From assembly GCA_964036195.1 (NCBI GenBank), contig OZ038451.1, forward strand, positions 7,878,529 to 7,942,528: DNA of 64,000 bases. The letters run 5' to 3'. This DNA comes from Sphaerolaimus hirsutus (lineage: Eukaryota; Nematoda; Chromadorea; Monhysterida; Sphaerolaimidae). This document shows positions 22,642 to 33,924 of this stretch, one piece after another; the first letter of the stretch is position 1; every line of letters begins with the position of its first letter. The notes below the pieces were generated by a model, which saw nothing but the letters and a program-made list of their open reading frames with translations, was not told the origin of the DNA and made no database searches. The position numbers were made by a program, and so were the translations under genes.

Positions 22642-23496
22642 TCTTGTTATGTTTTATTGAATTCATGTGCATTCAACCACTTAGCTGAAAAAACTTTTCC
22701 GCGTTTCCGTGTTTCTGTGTCCTCCAAAAAAAACTCATTTGAGTTTTGAGTTTTTGAAAATTTGTGAGTTTCTGTGTTTGTGTGTAAAACAAAAACACAA
22801 AAACTCAATGAGTTTCTGTGTTCAATTTCTGTGTTTTTGCCATCGTTGGCTGCTCCACATGGATACCGAACTACAGTTTTGTTATGTATATTATCTTTAC
22901 ACTGATTTCGGGTGGGGTTATTTCGAGCGGGGGGTCAATTCGAGGGGAGGGGGGTAATTCGAGTAAAAACGGTATATAAGCTAGTGTTTAAACTAAGATT
23001 GCACCTATCAAAATATTTTGCTGAAGTGCTGTGCATGTTTTAGATTGAAGACACATTGTCGTCACTGAAAAAACACGTTCACAGCTTGTGAAGACTATCA
23101 GCCACTTTTCTGTGTCACTGCGATATGAGCGTGACGATCACGATCATGAATTTGCTGGTCGTCACAGTCAAAATAAATTTTATTCAATTTGTCGGTGATC
23201 GTTGTCGGCTTCCGACAACGATAGCCGACAGCAAGAAAAATCAAACTTTTATAACTCTTTGGAGACCAAACCGATTGGACTTTAATTTGACAAATATATG
23301 CACCTAACTAATATATATCCTTGACCACTTTTTCTCATAAATATGGAACTTTTCACTCGACTTATGGAACTTTAGAAAGTACGATTTTTGTGGTTTGTCG
23401 TCACCCAAAAATCCGTGTAAACGCTGCCTTATGATAAATATTTATGGTTGTAGTTGTCATGGGCATCGGTGCATCTAGTGATGGTAAGTTCACTGG

Positions 23497-23927
23497 CAGG
23501 GACGTACGCAGGATTTTTGAGCGAGAGGGGGCAGATTGTATACGGAGCCGGCGAACGGGGGGGGGGGGCGGCGCCCCCCCCCCTAAACTTTGGGCCTCTA
23601 GTAAAGGAATGGAGCCATGGCGCTGGCGCCATTTGTAGCCGCCGGCGCCATGACAGTATTGGCTTTGGCGTTGGCGCCAACGTCTACTATATATGTATAC
23701 CTATATTCATCGTACTATTACCATTTCAGTACTTTTTGCTGCTGTGCTGTTAGACGGTAGAAACATACATATTGAATGACGGGGGTGAGGATTTGCCCGC
23801 TTGCGCGCAGAATTTTTTCAAAGTGACTGAATCGGTTAAGAAAAGTGCCATTCCTGGCAACTTTTTATGCCCAGCCCGGGAACGGGGGGGCGGCCGCCCC
23901 CCCCCCGCCCCCCCCTGCGTACGTTTG
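23497..23927. mobile_element. hAT-like element, CAGGGACGTACGCAGG family
   Basis: CAGGGACGTACGCAGGATTT and CCTGCGTACGTTTG ends; duplication TTCACTGG (23489-23496, 23928-23935). Interior palindrome TGCCCGCTTGCGCGCA at 23794-23809 and GGCGCC words. Confidence 0.85.
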
Positions 23928-24111
23928 TTCACTGGTGCATTTGGTGCATGAGAAAACATTGGCGCTGTGCCAACAGTGGTGTCATTCCGAAAAATGGCAC
24001 TGGGATCAACAATCATGTTAGAACAAAATAAATACATGGCATTTGGCTCATGGTGGGCATGTAGTTTTTAGGTTATACTATACGGGCAGAACGCTATACA
24101 ATTAATGCTAC

Positions 24112-24989
24112 CAGTGGCGTAGCCAGGATTATTGAACGGGGGGGGGGCGGGGGCGGATTGCATACAGAGCCCAGCGAACGGGGGGCCCTATAGCTGCGGA
24201 AAGGAGTCTTGGCGGTGGCGCCATTCGTAGGCGCCGCGCGATTCCGTGATTAGCGTTGGGAATGGCGCCAAAGTTTACTATGTAAGACATATACCGTATT
24301 TCCTCGAAATACCCCCCCCCCTTGAAATACCCCCCCCCCTCGTTTGACCCCCCCCCCTCTCGAGACCACTATGAAACAATCACCCCCCCCCCCTCGAAAT
24401 ACCCTCCCCCCCAAATTGAGTGTAAAGGGAACGTACATGACAATAACTGTAGTTTGTGTTCAGTGTACTGCAGAACACACGTTAAAACAATGTCGGTGTC
24501 ACGTTAGAACAGTGTACATACTAATATTAGTCTACAGAACCTTATAAATGGCGGTTTTTGTTACATTTGTCGACGTCTGCGTACGTTTCAGACGACAATT
24601 TCGTACTTGGTTTTCAAAAATTTTCTTGTGAAACAATAACCCCCCCCCTCGAAATACCCCCCCCCTCGTTTAACCCCCCCCCCTCTCGGGACCACTATGA
24701 AACAATCACCCCCGGGGGGTATTTCGAGGAAATACGGTATAGGTACTTAATATTATGATAATTGGCACCACATTTTTGAATTTGTACCGTTTTTTTACAC
24801 CCCGGAAACGTACATAAGCATGGTAGAGGTACCGGCGTGCGGAAATGCGGGCTTGTGCGCAAATTTTTTCCAAATCACCCACAAAATCACTTTGAAGATG
24901 TGTCATTGCTGGCATCGTTTCTGTCCCGCACGGGAAAGGGGGGGGCGTCGCCCCCCGCCACCCCCCGCCCCCCCCTGGCTACGCCACTG
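24112..24989. mobile_element. hAT-like element, CAGTGGCGTAGCCAGG family, with nested foldback
   Basis: CAGTGGCGTAGCCAGG and CCTGGCTACGCCACTG ends with perfect duplication AATGCTAC (24104-24111, 24990-24997). TGCGGGCTTGTGCGCA at 24846-24861. A TACCGTATTTCC foldback (24292-24739) is inserted inside. Confidence 0.9.
24292..24739. mobile_element. TACCGTATTTCCTCGAAATACC foldback, nested
   Basis: TACCGTATTTCCTCGAAATA and its inverse, TATTTCGAGGAAATACGGTA, bound this segment. Its interior ACCACTATGAAACAATCACC and AACGTGTGTTCTGC type sequence matches the inverse of 37215-37567. Confidence 0.8.
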
Positions 24990-25301
24990 AATGCTACAAT
25001 ATTTTAATGAATGAAGTTGACGAAAAATTGTGCACCAAATTCACCCTAAGTGGGAGCAATGTGATCTGATGAGAATTTTTTTATCGCTATTCATTTATCC
25101 AGATGGGATATGGTAGATTTCATTGTAAGGTCTGCCATCAGTGTTGTAGAAATTATTAAGTATTGTATCATCCAACATTTTAGAAAATACATAGTTAATA
25201 TATGACTGATGATTGCACTTCCTGGCCAGCGTTGATTGTATTGGAAACTCATAACAATCATAACAAAAATTATCCAACGTAAAAGAATGTCTGGTGTAAT
25301 G

Positions 25302-25578
25302 ATGGAAAAAGCGCCAGGCTTTTGGCGCCAAGCGCCAAAAGCGCCATGGCGCTTTTCTCACCCCCAGCGCCAAGCGCCAATGGCGCCAGAGCAAAATAGC
25401 GCCAAGCGCCAAAAGCGCCATGGCGCTTTTCTAACCCCCAGCGCCAAGCGCCAATGGCGCCAGAGCAAAATAGCGCCAAGCGCCAAAAGCGCCATGGCGC
25501 TTTTCTGAACCTCAGCGCCAAGCGCCAATGGCGCCAGAGGGTAATGGCGCCAAGCGCCAATAGCGCCAGCGCCAACAA
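25302..25578. repeat. GCGCCATGGCGC tandem palindromic array
   Basis: About three units of roughly 80 bases (GCGCCAAGCGCCAATGGCGCC, then AGCAAAATAGC, then the GCGCCATGGCGC core) repeat in tandem. Left edge GTAATGATGGAAAAAGCGCC resembles the ends of related arrays. No coding function. Confidence 0.65.
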
Positions 25579-26101
25579 TTTTTTCCTGTAATTAGTTTGT
25601 AGAATAATTGATTCATAACTGTGACGCACCGGCACGGTTGATGAATCAATTAGTCGAGTAGTCGATTTAACTTCCGCCATTGAAGTTCAATCAACCACTA
25701 CAATGTTTACATTGTTAAAATCCCCTCGAATTACCCCCATGGGGGTTTATTGTTATTTAATTTAAAGGGGGGATATTTCGAGGAAATACAGTATATGCAT
25801 ATTCCAATACGTTATATGTATGTGCGACGGAAATTGGCAGCAAATAATTTAACCCATCATTGCATACATGATGTACCTTACTAAAAACGGGAGGTATTTC
25901 GAGGGTGGTTGATTCAAGGCAGGGACAATTCGAGGAAATATGGTACATTTGTCCCCAAATATTACCTAATCAATATTTAATAAATATTAATGTCCACTGA
26001 CACCCTTACCTACCTATATTTATCAATATTTATGCAGTTGTTCACAAAATTGATCAACTGGATTGTGAATTTTCACTGTGTTATAACCATTTTTATAATC
26101 A

Positions 26102-26318
26102 TGGTTGGCGCTTTTTTGGCGCCATTAAAAATGCCAGCGCCAGGCGCCACTAGCGCCGCCAGAAAATGGCGCCAAGCGCCAAAAGCGCCATGGCGCTTTC
26201 TCAGATCCCGGCGCCAAGCGCCAATGGCGCCAGAGCGTTTTAGCGCCAAGCGCCAAGCGCCAAAAACGCCATGGCCCTTTTTGCTTTGGCGCCAGCGCCG
26301 TGGCGCTTTTCCATCACT
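26102..26318. repeat. GCGCCATGGCGC palindromic array
   Basis: GGCGCCAAGCGCC and GCGCCATGGC words, ending TGGCGCTTTTCCATCACTA. The right end matches the terminus of related elements; the left end is unclear. Confidence 0.55.
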
Positions 26319-26528
26319 AGTCTGGTGGCTAAAAAGCCACGCGTACGCGTCTCATTTTCTTATGTAAATATACCGTCTCATTACGTAAAGTGAATCCTTC
26401 GGGAGATTATTTCATCGTGTCTTCTGATTCCACTTAAAAATGTGGCGATGTACAAAAGTAGCTACAGGGATAATTACATAGTATTCACTCGAAAGGTGTC
26501 ATAGCGGTTGATTTGTAAAGGTATAAAT

Positions 26529-27590
26529 ACCGTATATCCTTGAAGAAGTCCCCAGGGGAGTTATTTCCTCGTCAGACTTACTGGGGATTTTTAGGGAGGG
26601 GAGTTATTCGAGGGCAGAAGCTATTTTCTTGTTTGAAAATTTAGTAAAATGCACGATCAATATACTGTATGAATTAGGGTTTAATTAGTTGCGTAGATCT
26701 GTAAGTTGCATAAACCTGTGAATAGAAGTTTCAGTAGAAATATAATTCATGCAATGAAATCAACGCTGGTTAACATCAGCTGCGAAAGAATACATTTGTT
26801 TGTATGGCCCCGCACACGCTAGTTGACATCGACACAAATGTCAACTGGTTCCGATCCAAATAGCTAGTATACAAACAGCATTTTTTTAATACATGGACAC
26901 CTTTCACATTCATCAGGTAGGGGGATCTTATCGAGGGGGAGTCTTTTTCCTCAGTCGAGTTACGGGTAGGGATGGCACGTGTTTTTTAACCGTTTTTTTT
27001 AAAAACAACGTTTTTTTAATAAAAAACAGCAGCTGAAATTTTTAGTTTTAAGCACTAGGTATTTTGCGCAATTTCACACACAAATTGACATTGGTGGTTG
27101 TTTTCATTGGTTTTGTGGCATTTTTAGTGTGTAAGCTTACATTTGTTCATGCTATTGTGTAATAATAAGCCGTGATATGTTAGTGTAGTATATAATCACC
27201 AGCAAATGCGCTCCCACTTACTTCTACAGTGTGAAAAATCACTGTCAATGTTTTAGCCTTTTTAACCTTATTTAAGCACTATTCCATGCAAAACTTGACT
27301 TGACGTCACGAACATCCAACAAAAGGCAATATACGTAACAAGCCAACAAAAAATGGGTATTTCTGACAGAAATTACCACTTATAATGCTATCCCATGGCT
27401 CCACAGCTATTCTATGGCAATATTTATCATCAGAGTACTGATATACCTGTATGTGTAGACCCATAGCCATAACCATACCTGGGAGCTTTTAAAAAAACCG
27501 GGTCGTAAAAAAAAAACAGTTTTGTACCATCCCTACTTACAGGGGGGGGGGACTTATTTGAGGGGCGACTTTTTCGAGGACATACGCTAT
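26529..27590. mobile_element. Degenerate TACCGTATATCC foldback carrying a hAT-like insertion
   Basis: TACCGTATATCCTTGAAGAA at the left and CGAGGACATACG at the right are degenerate ends of the TACCGTAAATCC type. The element at 26967-27535 is inserted inside. Confidence 0.55.
26967..27535. mobile_element. hAT-like element with TTTTAAAAAA ends
   Basis: TAGGGATGGCACGTG and TTTTGTACCATCCCTA ends; flanks GTTACGGG and CTTACAGG agree in 6 of 8. Interior matches 8669-9335, but here the TGCGCGCAAGCGCGCA palindrome is collapsed to TTTTGCGCAATTT. Confidence 0.75.
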
Positions 27591-27766
27591 TTTGAATGTG
27601 TGTTACATCACGGTCACATGGTTGGTTGTCACATGCAATATTATCTAAATAGTCGTCACTTGACTTAGTAGCAGTGGCCCCAGAAGATGGTAGCTAAATA
27701 TTTATTGACGATTATATTAGTTATACTTGTATTTTCGCATTGCGGATGTGCTCTGCGCATTCAACC

Positions 27767-28226
27767 CAGGGGTATCTTGAATTTTGACCCACCGAGTGGT
27801 TGGATAGATAGCTGAAAAATTTTCTGGGTGGGTGTTGGGGGGTTGTGGTGGTTCGATATATAGGGCGGCTTTTTCGGGGCGTAGAACGAAGAAAAGGGAG
27901 AAAAATCGCTAAAAGTAGGTGCAAAATAGCTCAAAATGGGTATACATGAGCATATAGTACAAACAATAGCTGAAGATAGGCAAATAGGAACCAGAACTAT
28001 GATTTTGGAAGTGAAAATCTATATAAAGGTATGAAAAATGGTGATTTTGAGCGAAAATTTGGGTATAGTTTCTCAAAAATCATTCCAGATAGATAGATAG
28101 CTGGGCGATTTGGGGGGGGGGTTCGTGGGTAGTAGCCGAAAATTTTGCCTCCGGGATAGATAGATAGCTGGGCAGTTTGGTGGGAGTAACCCCCCCCCCC
28201 CACCCCCCCCTCATTCGAGGCCCCTG
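27767..28226. mobile_element. hAT-like element, CAGGGGTATC / GATAGATAGATAG family
   Basis: CAGGGGTATCTTGAATTTTG and CATTCGAGGCCCCTG ends with perfect duplication ATTCAACC (27759-27766, 28227-28234). Reverse orientation of 10380-10918. Carries GGATAGATAGATAGCTGGGC words. Confidence 0.9.
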
Positions 28227-28240
28227 ATTCAACCGCAATG

Positions 28241-28445
28241 GGCCCACACAAGCTAGTTGACATCGCAAATCTGTGTCTACTAAAAAACACAAAAAGAATG
28301 AAAAAGCAGCACACATAGCAGAATTACTGAAAATTAAGTGTCATTATGTAACATTAACCATGCTCTATCAGATAGGAAAGTTGAAATCACAATTCACAAA
28401 AATTTAGTTGACACGAGGTCAGTTGACATCCAGCGTGTGTGGCGC
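28241..28445. mobile_element. Element ending GGCCCACACAAGCTAGTTGACA
   Basis: GGCCCACACAAGCTAGTTGA and TTGACATCCAGCGTGTGTGG are the ends; same family as 4646-4930 and 6814-7025. It lies 14 bases from the hAT-like element to its left. Confidence 0.65.
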
Positions 28446-28600
28446 TCTTTGCATAGAATTTTTGTGTGTGTCATTTTACACATAAAAATAAATATCATCT
28501 CACGACTTTGTGTTTGAGGGCGCTTTCTGGGATTACTAGACTCTAACCTTGCCTCAATAGCTTACTAGCAGATTACATGTCGACAAGCGTGAAGTTAGTG

Positions 28601-29065
28601 TCAGGGGTTTTGTAGGCGGGGGGGGGGGGTGTTACCCCCCAAATCCGCCACCTAACTATCTAACGTGTGTTTTATTGGCTATTTGTAGCTATTTTTTCCT
28701 TTTTCTTCCCTCTTCCTTGAAAAAGCCTATATATTTAAGAACGAGTGGAGCTTTCGCAGCCATATTATCAGGGATCCTTACCTATTTAGTTGTTAATGTT
28801 GACCTAAAATTTGAAATCTAGAGCGGGGCGTCTAGATTGCCGCACCGTGTATTGTTTGGTCCATTGTGTTCATGCATGGGTAGGAAAAGGGGGGGGGGGT
28901 ACCCCCCCCCCCAAACCACCCAGCTATCTATCTATCCCGGAGGCCACTCAGCTATCTATCTATCCCGGAGGCAAAATGTTGGGCTACTATACCCTAAACC
29001 CTCCACGCTCCCAATCGGCCAGCTATCTATCTATCTGGAGTGATTTTTGAGAAACTATACCCCGA
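28601..29065. repeat. Two truncated CAGGGGTCTC family fragments
   Basis: 28607-28740 holds a left end (CAGGGGTTTTGTAGGCGGGG) that breaks off after TATATATTTAAG; 28880-29062 holds G-run, CAGCTATCTATCTATCCCGG words and then breaks off at CCCCGATTGTG. Neither has a partner end. Confidence 0.6.
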
Positions 29066-29628
29066 TTGTGTAGGAACATTATGTGACACGCGCATCGACT
29101 CATGACTTATCTCTTTCAAATTGTGGCATAGAAGGAATAAGTACATATCGAAGAAATCTAATTTAGGAAACAAAAAAAAACAGAACATAAGTGGTGTTCA
29201 CGTCTTTGAGGGAGTGCTTGGACGAGTGTTTGGATTTTGCCTCATTTCTGTTTGGATTATGCTGCAGTTTGGAGCACAAAAAAAGTGTTTGGATTATGAT
29301 GCCTCATTTTTGTTTGGATTATGCGCTGTTTGGATTTTGATCCAGACTCGAAGCAGCTGATTTTCTGATTTTCTTCATCTTTTAATCAACGTACAGTGAA
29401 AAGTATTTAGCATTAATTTCACTGACTTCCTTTTGAGTCTGGATCAAAATCCGTCTGCTGGATCAAAGCTGTACGTTGATTAAAAGATGAAGGAAATTGC
29501 TTCTTGCACATAATAATGTACACGGGTGTCATCTCAATATTGCTTGCTAAAAGCAATTCATTTATTGCACCAGAGTTGTGAATAGAAAAGTATTGAGAAC
29601 TCCATTTATTTAGAAATTTAATGTATTT

Positions 29629-30732
29629 GAGGCGTTTAATTCTAAAAGTCGACAAGTCCACAAAATGTGATTTTGAGTAAATCGCATTTTAAGTTTCATT
29701 TCCAATTCCAGGTCCATGGTGCGTGTCCAATGGCGCTCTCTCATGCTCAACATTAAGTTCCAAATGTTAACAATAAAGCTGCGTTTACACTGCGACTTGT
29801 GCCGACAATTTGAAAAAGTGAAAAGTTCCATAATTTTGGAATAAAGTTCCATGTATGCAAGAAAATGCAGTGAAGTATACTCACTAGTTAAGTGCACTCA
29901 CATGCCAATTTGCAGATAAATCGTCCATGTCGTTCCAGAGTTATAAGCATTTCAAAAAATATTTCGCTTGTCGGTTCGCTTTTTTGGAATTATTTTTAAA
30001 ATGCTTATAACTCTGGAACGATATGGACGATTTATCTGCAAATTGGCATGTGAGTGCACTTAACTAGTGAGTATACTTCACTGTATTTTCTCGCAGATAT
30101 GGAACTTTATTCCAAAATTATGGAACTTTTTCACTTTTCGAATTGTCGGCACAAGTCGCAGTGTAAACGCAGCTTAAAGCGTCACATTTTTGCCCCTGCT
30201 CTCAACGTATATGTGAAAAATTGGGTGTTTATAAAATTCTACTCAGACAGAAAAAAACTGTTTTGGGGAGGGAAATGGACTTGTCGACTTCTTGCACTCG
30301 AGAACGTTTTGTTCCCGCTCCCGTTGCGCTGCCTTATGGGAAATTTATGGACTTGTCGACTTCTTGCACTCGAGAACATTTTTGTTCCCGCTCCCGTTGC
30401 GCCTGCCTTATGGGAAATTTATGGACTTGTCGACTTTTAGAAATCGGTGTCCATGATGGACTTATCACATTTCTTGCGTTTTCTCCCATAAAACATGGCT
30501 GCGGAATGTGGACTTGTCGACTTTCAGCCCACAACTAAGTGGACTGTCGACTTCTTGCCCAATTTTTTGCATTTTTTCCAAAAATGTCAAATTTGGCACT
30601 TGTGGGCATATGAGGTCAAAAAATTAATGGAAAATGATGAAAAATGTGCGGGAGTAGCCCCAGATGACGTTTCCGGGCGTAACTCAAAATTTTCATCTTT
30701 TGGACTTGTCGACTTTTAGAATTGGACACCTC
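29629..30732. mobile_element. Element ending GTCGACAAGTCC, copy 2, with nested foldback
   Basis: GAGGCGTTTAATTCTAAAAG and CTTTTAGAATTGGACACCTC are inverted ends, ATTT on both flanks. It contains tandem units of GGACTTGTCGACTTCTTGC at 30276-30535. A palindromic element is inserted at 29777-30174. Confidence 0.75.
29777..30174. mobile_element. Near-perfect foldback MITE with AGCTGCGTTTACAC ends
   Basis: AGCTGCGTTTACACTGCGAC runs inwards and its inverse closes the element; arms of about 180 bases pair almost without mismatch around a short AT-rich loop near 29955-30000. TAA lies on both sides (29774-29776, 30175-30177), as for PIF/Harbinger-type elements, though TAA alone is weak. Ends resemble the GTTTACAC termini of 17452-23430. 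Confidence 0.8.
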
Positions 30733-31074
30733 ATTTCATATTTGTCATAAACAATTACTGCAAAGGACTTAATAACCGAAGTACGGATATCAAATAAGAA
30801 AAATGTAAAAAATAGAATACTAGATAATCTAGTTTCGCCCCGGTGACCATAAAAAAAATCCTTACCCCAAACAATTGTTTTGCCATTAATTTACATATTC
30901 ATGTTGTTAATACTGCATTTATGAGAATGAATGTCATATTGAAATTTTGCACACGCATCCATTCGTTTGCGGAAACTTTTTTTCTTCAAAATACCTGTAA
31001 AATCAATGCAAAATTTGTTTATTTCAAATATCTTTTTACTGTATACTTACATCTACCGGGCGCACATTAAACTC
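30733..31074. other. Stretch with no recognised gene
   Basis: AT-rich sequence; no terminal repeats or coding pattern seen. Confidence 0.4.
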
Positions 31075-31660
31075 TTAAGTGCGTACAATTTGGGAGGCGA
31101 TGTGACTTAAACTCGGCGGACTTTTTGGAAGTCATTGTTCTACGGGATTTTTGTACGAGTGTGACTAATTAAACTTGGCATATGTCCAAGTTTTCGCGTT
31201 TCTTGCAAACAAGTATAACGATGCACGATTTTTGTTCACGTCGCCAATAATGGCCGCGGAATGCAATTAGGCAAAACTTGTGTTTACTTAATCACATTCA
31301 GCGGCCATTATCGTGACGCGAACAGGAATCGGGCGTCTTTAATCTTTTTGGTATGAAACGCAAGGAATTTGGACGTGTGCCAAATTTCGTACGTACTTTT
31401 TCGGAGGAATCTATCTGGGCCGCGACGATAAGATCGGGCCTAATGCCTTACAATCCGACTTTCTGTAACGATATGTCTATCAAATTCATATCGTTCTCTT
31501 AGAAAAGGTCGGATTGAATTAAATGTATCGTGAACCGAATGGAATCCGTCCATTCAAGTTCGAATTAAAAAAGATACGTCATTGGGAACCAAGGGCCGAA
31601 TACCTGATTCGTTTCATGTCCGTCGAGTTTACCTAATGTAATTTACTAACGTTTAAAAAA
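31075..31660. repeat. Imperfect long inverted repeat, unclassified
   Basis: Segments pair in inverse order: GTGACTTAAACTCGGCGGAC (31101) with TCCGTCGAGTTTACC (31618), TTTTCGCGTTTCTTGC (31191) with GAAACGCAAGGAATT (31355), and CACGTCGCCAATAATGGCCG (31229) with CGGCCATTATCGTGACGCG (31302). A second short hairpin lies around AACGATATG at 31468-31498. Looks like a decayed foldback element. No relative elsewhere in the window. Confidence 0.55.
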
Positions 31661-31717
31661 AACATTTACCAAACTCTTTAACAATTGTTCATTCCACTAT
31701 GGGTGGAAAAGACTATC

Positions 31718-32144
31718 TACCGTATTACCTCGAAATACCCCCAGGGGGTTTATTATTTCGCCAGCAAAATTTGAGGGGGGATAATTCGAGGGGGGGTTTA
31801 TTCGAGGGGGGGGTCTATTATTTCGCCAGAAATTTTCGGAAATTCCCCATACGCAGACGTAGAAAAATCGAACAATCACATAGATTTATATGTGTTTATA
31901 GGCATATATTACTGTATATACACAAAAACCCTTCCCTAACGTCACTCAATCATCAGTTTTAACGTTTGTTCTGCATAGTACAGATCACAAACTGCGGTAT
32001 TGTCATGTACGTTCACGTTACACTCAATTCTAGGGGGGGTATTTCGAGGGGGGGGTTTATTATTTCCTCAGCCGAAATTTAGGGGGGTATTTCGAGGGGG
32101 GGGGGGTTAATTCAAGGGGGGGGATAATTCGAGGTAATACGGTA
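31718..32144. mobile_element. Foldback element with TACCGTATTACCTCGAAATACC ends
   Basis: TACCGTATTACCTCGAAATA and its inverse TTCGAGGTAATACGGTA; GGGGGGGTATTTCGAGG interior words and an inner GTTCTGCATAGTACAGATCAC region. No coding capacity. Confidence 0.8.
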
Positions 32145-32154
32145 GGTGACATTG

Positions 32155-32390
32155 TGCCTACACACACTAGTTTGCGCCGTGACTTCGTGTGAAAACTGAA
32201 AAATTTTGAAGTGCAAATCAATGAACACAGTTGAATTTTTTAATTAAATTTGATTTTAAATTAATGAAAGTTAAACTTTGAAAATTTGAAAACTAAAACA
32301 CGTATAGCATACAATAAGAGTAGGCTGAATGTCGCCATGTCGCCATTTCAGTTTTCACATCAGTCACGGTGAAAACTAGTGTGTAGGGCC
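32155..32390. mobile_element. Element ending GCCTACACACACTAGTTT
   Basis: GCCTACACACACTAGTTTGC and GAAAACTAGTGTGTAGGGC are inverted ends; inner GTGACTTCGTGTGAAAACTG pairs with CAGTTTTCACATCAGTCACG. Related to 4646-4930. Confidence 0.7.
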
Positions 32391-32432
32391 AATGGCCCCG
32401 ACTCCCCACACCACTTCACTTCCTCCTAAGTC

Positions 32433-32740
32433 CGAACTGGGTCAGGGGGCAGTCCCAAGCCCCGTAAAGTGTAAAGTAAAGTGTCAAATGTAAAGTGTCA
32501 ATGTAAATTGTGTATCCAAATATTATATTTCATATCCAAATCGTATGTTTTTGTATCCAAATCTTATGTTGAAAAATAAGATTTGGATACAACAACATAA
32601 GATTTGTATACAAAAACATAAATAAGATTTGGATACAAAAAATAAGATTTGGATACAGAATTGACACTTTACATTGTTTACATTTTACATTTGACTTTGC
32701 ATTTGACTTTACATTTGACAGTTTACAGGACTTGGGATTA
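32433..32740. repeat. AGTCCCAAGCC / TTTGGATAC repeat element
   Basis: GGCAGTCCCAAGCCCCGTAAAG at the left and TTTACAGGACTTGGGATT at the right are inverted. The middle is built of TGTATCCAAATCTTATG words and their inverse. Same family as 59085-59490. Confidence 0.65.
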
Positions 32741-33279
32741 CTACCAGTTACTCCAGACTGCGGTTATGTATGACGTCATGATGGAGTGTTACCTCCAGAA
32801 CAATGTCGGCTGTAATGTCGCCCTCTAATATGCACTTCTGTCTACGAATGCGAGCATTAAAAAAAATTGAACATACGTACTTAAACAAAATGAGAGCCGC
32901 GGGCCAGTTTCTAAAATGGCAGCGGAGCCTGCAGAAGTTATCAAGGTTGAAACTAGTGGCGATGAAGATTATTAGATGGACGCTCCCGGTAGTTCAATGG
33001 AAACAACTAGTTCCACGGATGTCGCCATCGGCATACCCCAAAAATATGCTTTAAGGAGCGATTTTACACTCCTGTGAAGAAAAAAAGTTACTCGATTTAC
33101 TCAAAAATACCCAACAATACTTGAAAAAATACTTTACGCAGTTTTACCCAAGTACTGGGTAAAAGAAAAGTATTTTACCCGGGTATTTTTTGACCATGAG
33201 TAAAAATGAAAGTATCTACCAGTACGGATATTTTTGAAAAGTTCGGTACTTATAACAATTCTGAAAAAAGAACTGGTGT

Positions 33280-33838
33280 GAAACTGAACGGCGAGATCTC
33301 GGCCGTAAAGTAAAACCGGCCGTAAAGTAAATCCGGCCGTAATGCATAGTTGTTAAAACGTATTTACGTTTACTCGATAAATACGTATACTCGAGTCCTG
33401 CGTAAATACGTTTATGTTTCCTCCCGAAAAAATACCGGTACTCACTTACTCGCGTACTTTTTGAAAGTACGCGAGTACAGAAAACGTAATTGAGAACATT
33501 TTTTGAGTGCATAAAAAGCAAAAAATCACTCACACGAATATAAACGGCTAAAAAACTAGCGTAAAATAGCAGCGGAAATTATAGAATTCGCGATGGGTAG
33601 GAATAGCGAAGTGGGTAGGAACAGATATTTATGTTTACTCACTTTTTACACAGCGTAAAAGTAGAAAAATTTTTCTTTACGTTTTCTGTACTCAGGTGTG
33701 ACTAAAAATAAAATACTTTACGTTTACGTTTACTTTGAAACAAGTTCAGTACTTTTAACAACTCTGCCGTAATGATGCCCGGCCGAAAGTAGCACCCTCT
33801 ACTTTAGGGCCGGGTTTACTTTACGGCCGGACCATCCC
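33280..33838. mobile_element. CGGCCGTAAAGTAAA element, copy 1, split by a CAGAGTTG-family insertion
   Basis: Outer GGCGAGATCTCGGCCGTAAA and TTTACGGCCGGACCATCCCC bound the element. The insert at 33345-33766 has ends CATAGTTGTTAAAACG and TTTTAACAACTCTG and a perfect 8-bp duplication CCGTAATG (33337-33344, 33767-33774). 39666-40090 carries the same compound with the same insertion point. Confidence 0.8.
33345..33766. mobile_element. hAT-like CAGAGTTG / CGTTTACG element nested in copy 1
   Basis: CATAGTTGTTAAAACG and AACAACTCTG ends, CCGTAATG duplication. Arms of CGTATTTACGTTTACTCG words as in the 53452 and 55161 copies. Confidence 0.85.
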
Positions 33839-33924
33839 CAAACTGAACGAATGCTCTGACAAAGAAACAATATGCCAAAAAACCCACAAATGGTCCAAAC
33901 TTAACAACCCCTAAATTCTCGCAG

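Larger units (their letters stand above)
17452..23430. mobile_element. Long element with GGCCCCGTTTACACGGATTTTT ends, filled with nested elements
   Basis: GGCCCCGTTTACACGG with TCGTGACGACA at the left and GTCGTCACCC with CCGTGTAAACGCTGCC at the right are inverted. The inner flanks also pair (GTCACGAAAAA type words and TCGGCTTCCGACAACG). The 6 kb between holds the elements at 18133-20127, 20237-20794, 20883-21289 and 22215-22641. No transposase was recognised. Target duplication unclear. Confidence 0.6.

Noticed and set aside
25095..25680. Ala/Trp-rich open frames (ALGAIGAWRW type), also at 1588-1998 and 55781-56086
   Set aside because: Translations of GCGCC palindromic arrays.
29401..29520. 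Inverted GTACGTTGATTAAAAGATGA pair (29360-29400 and 29466-29500) as an RNA gene hairpin
   Set aside because: Better explained as paired arms of a short decayed repeat (TGGATCAAAATCC words on both sides).
32803..33054. 83-codon open frame near TATGACGTCATGATGG
   Set aside because: No family resemblance or splice context; Lys/Arg-rich by chance composition.
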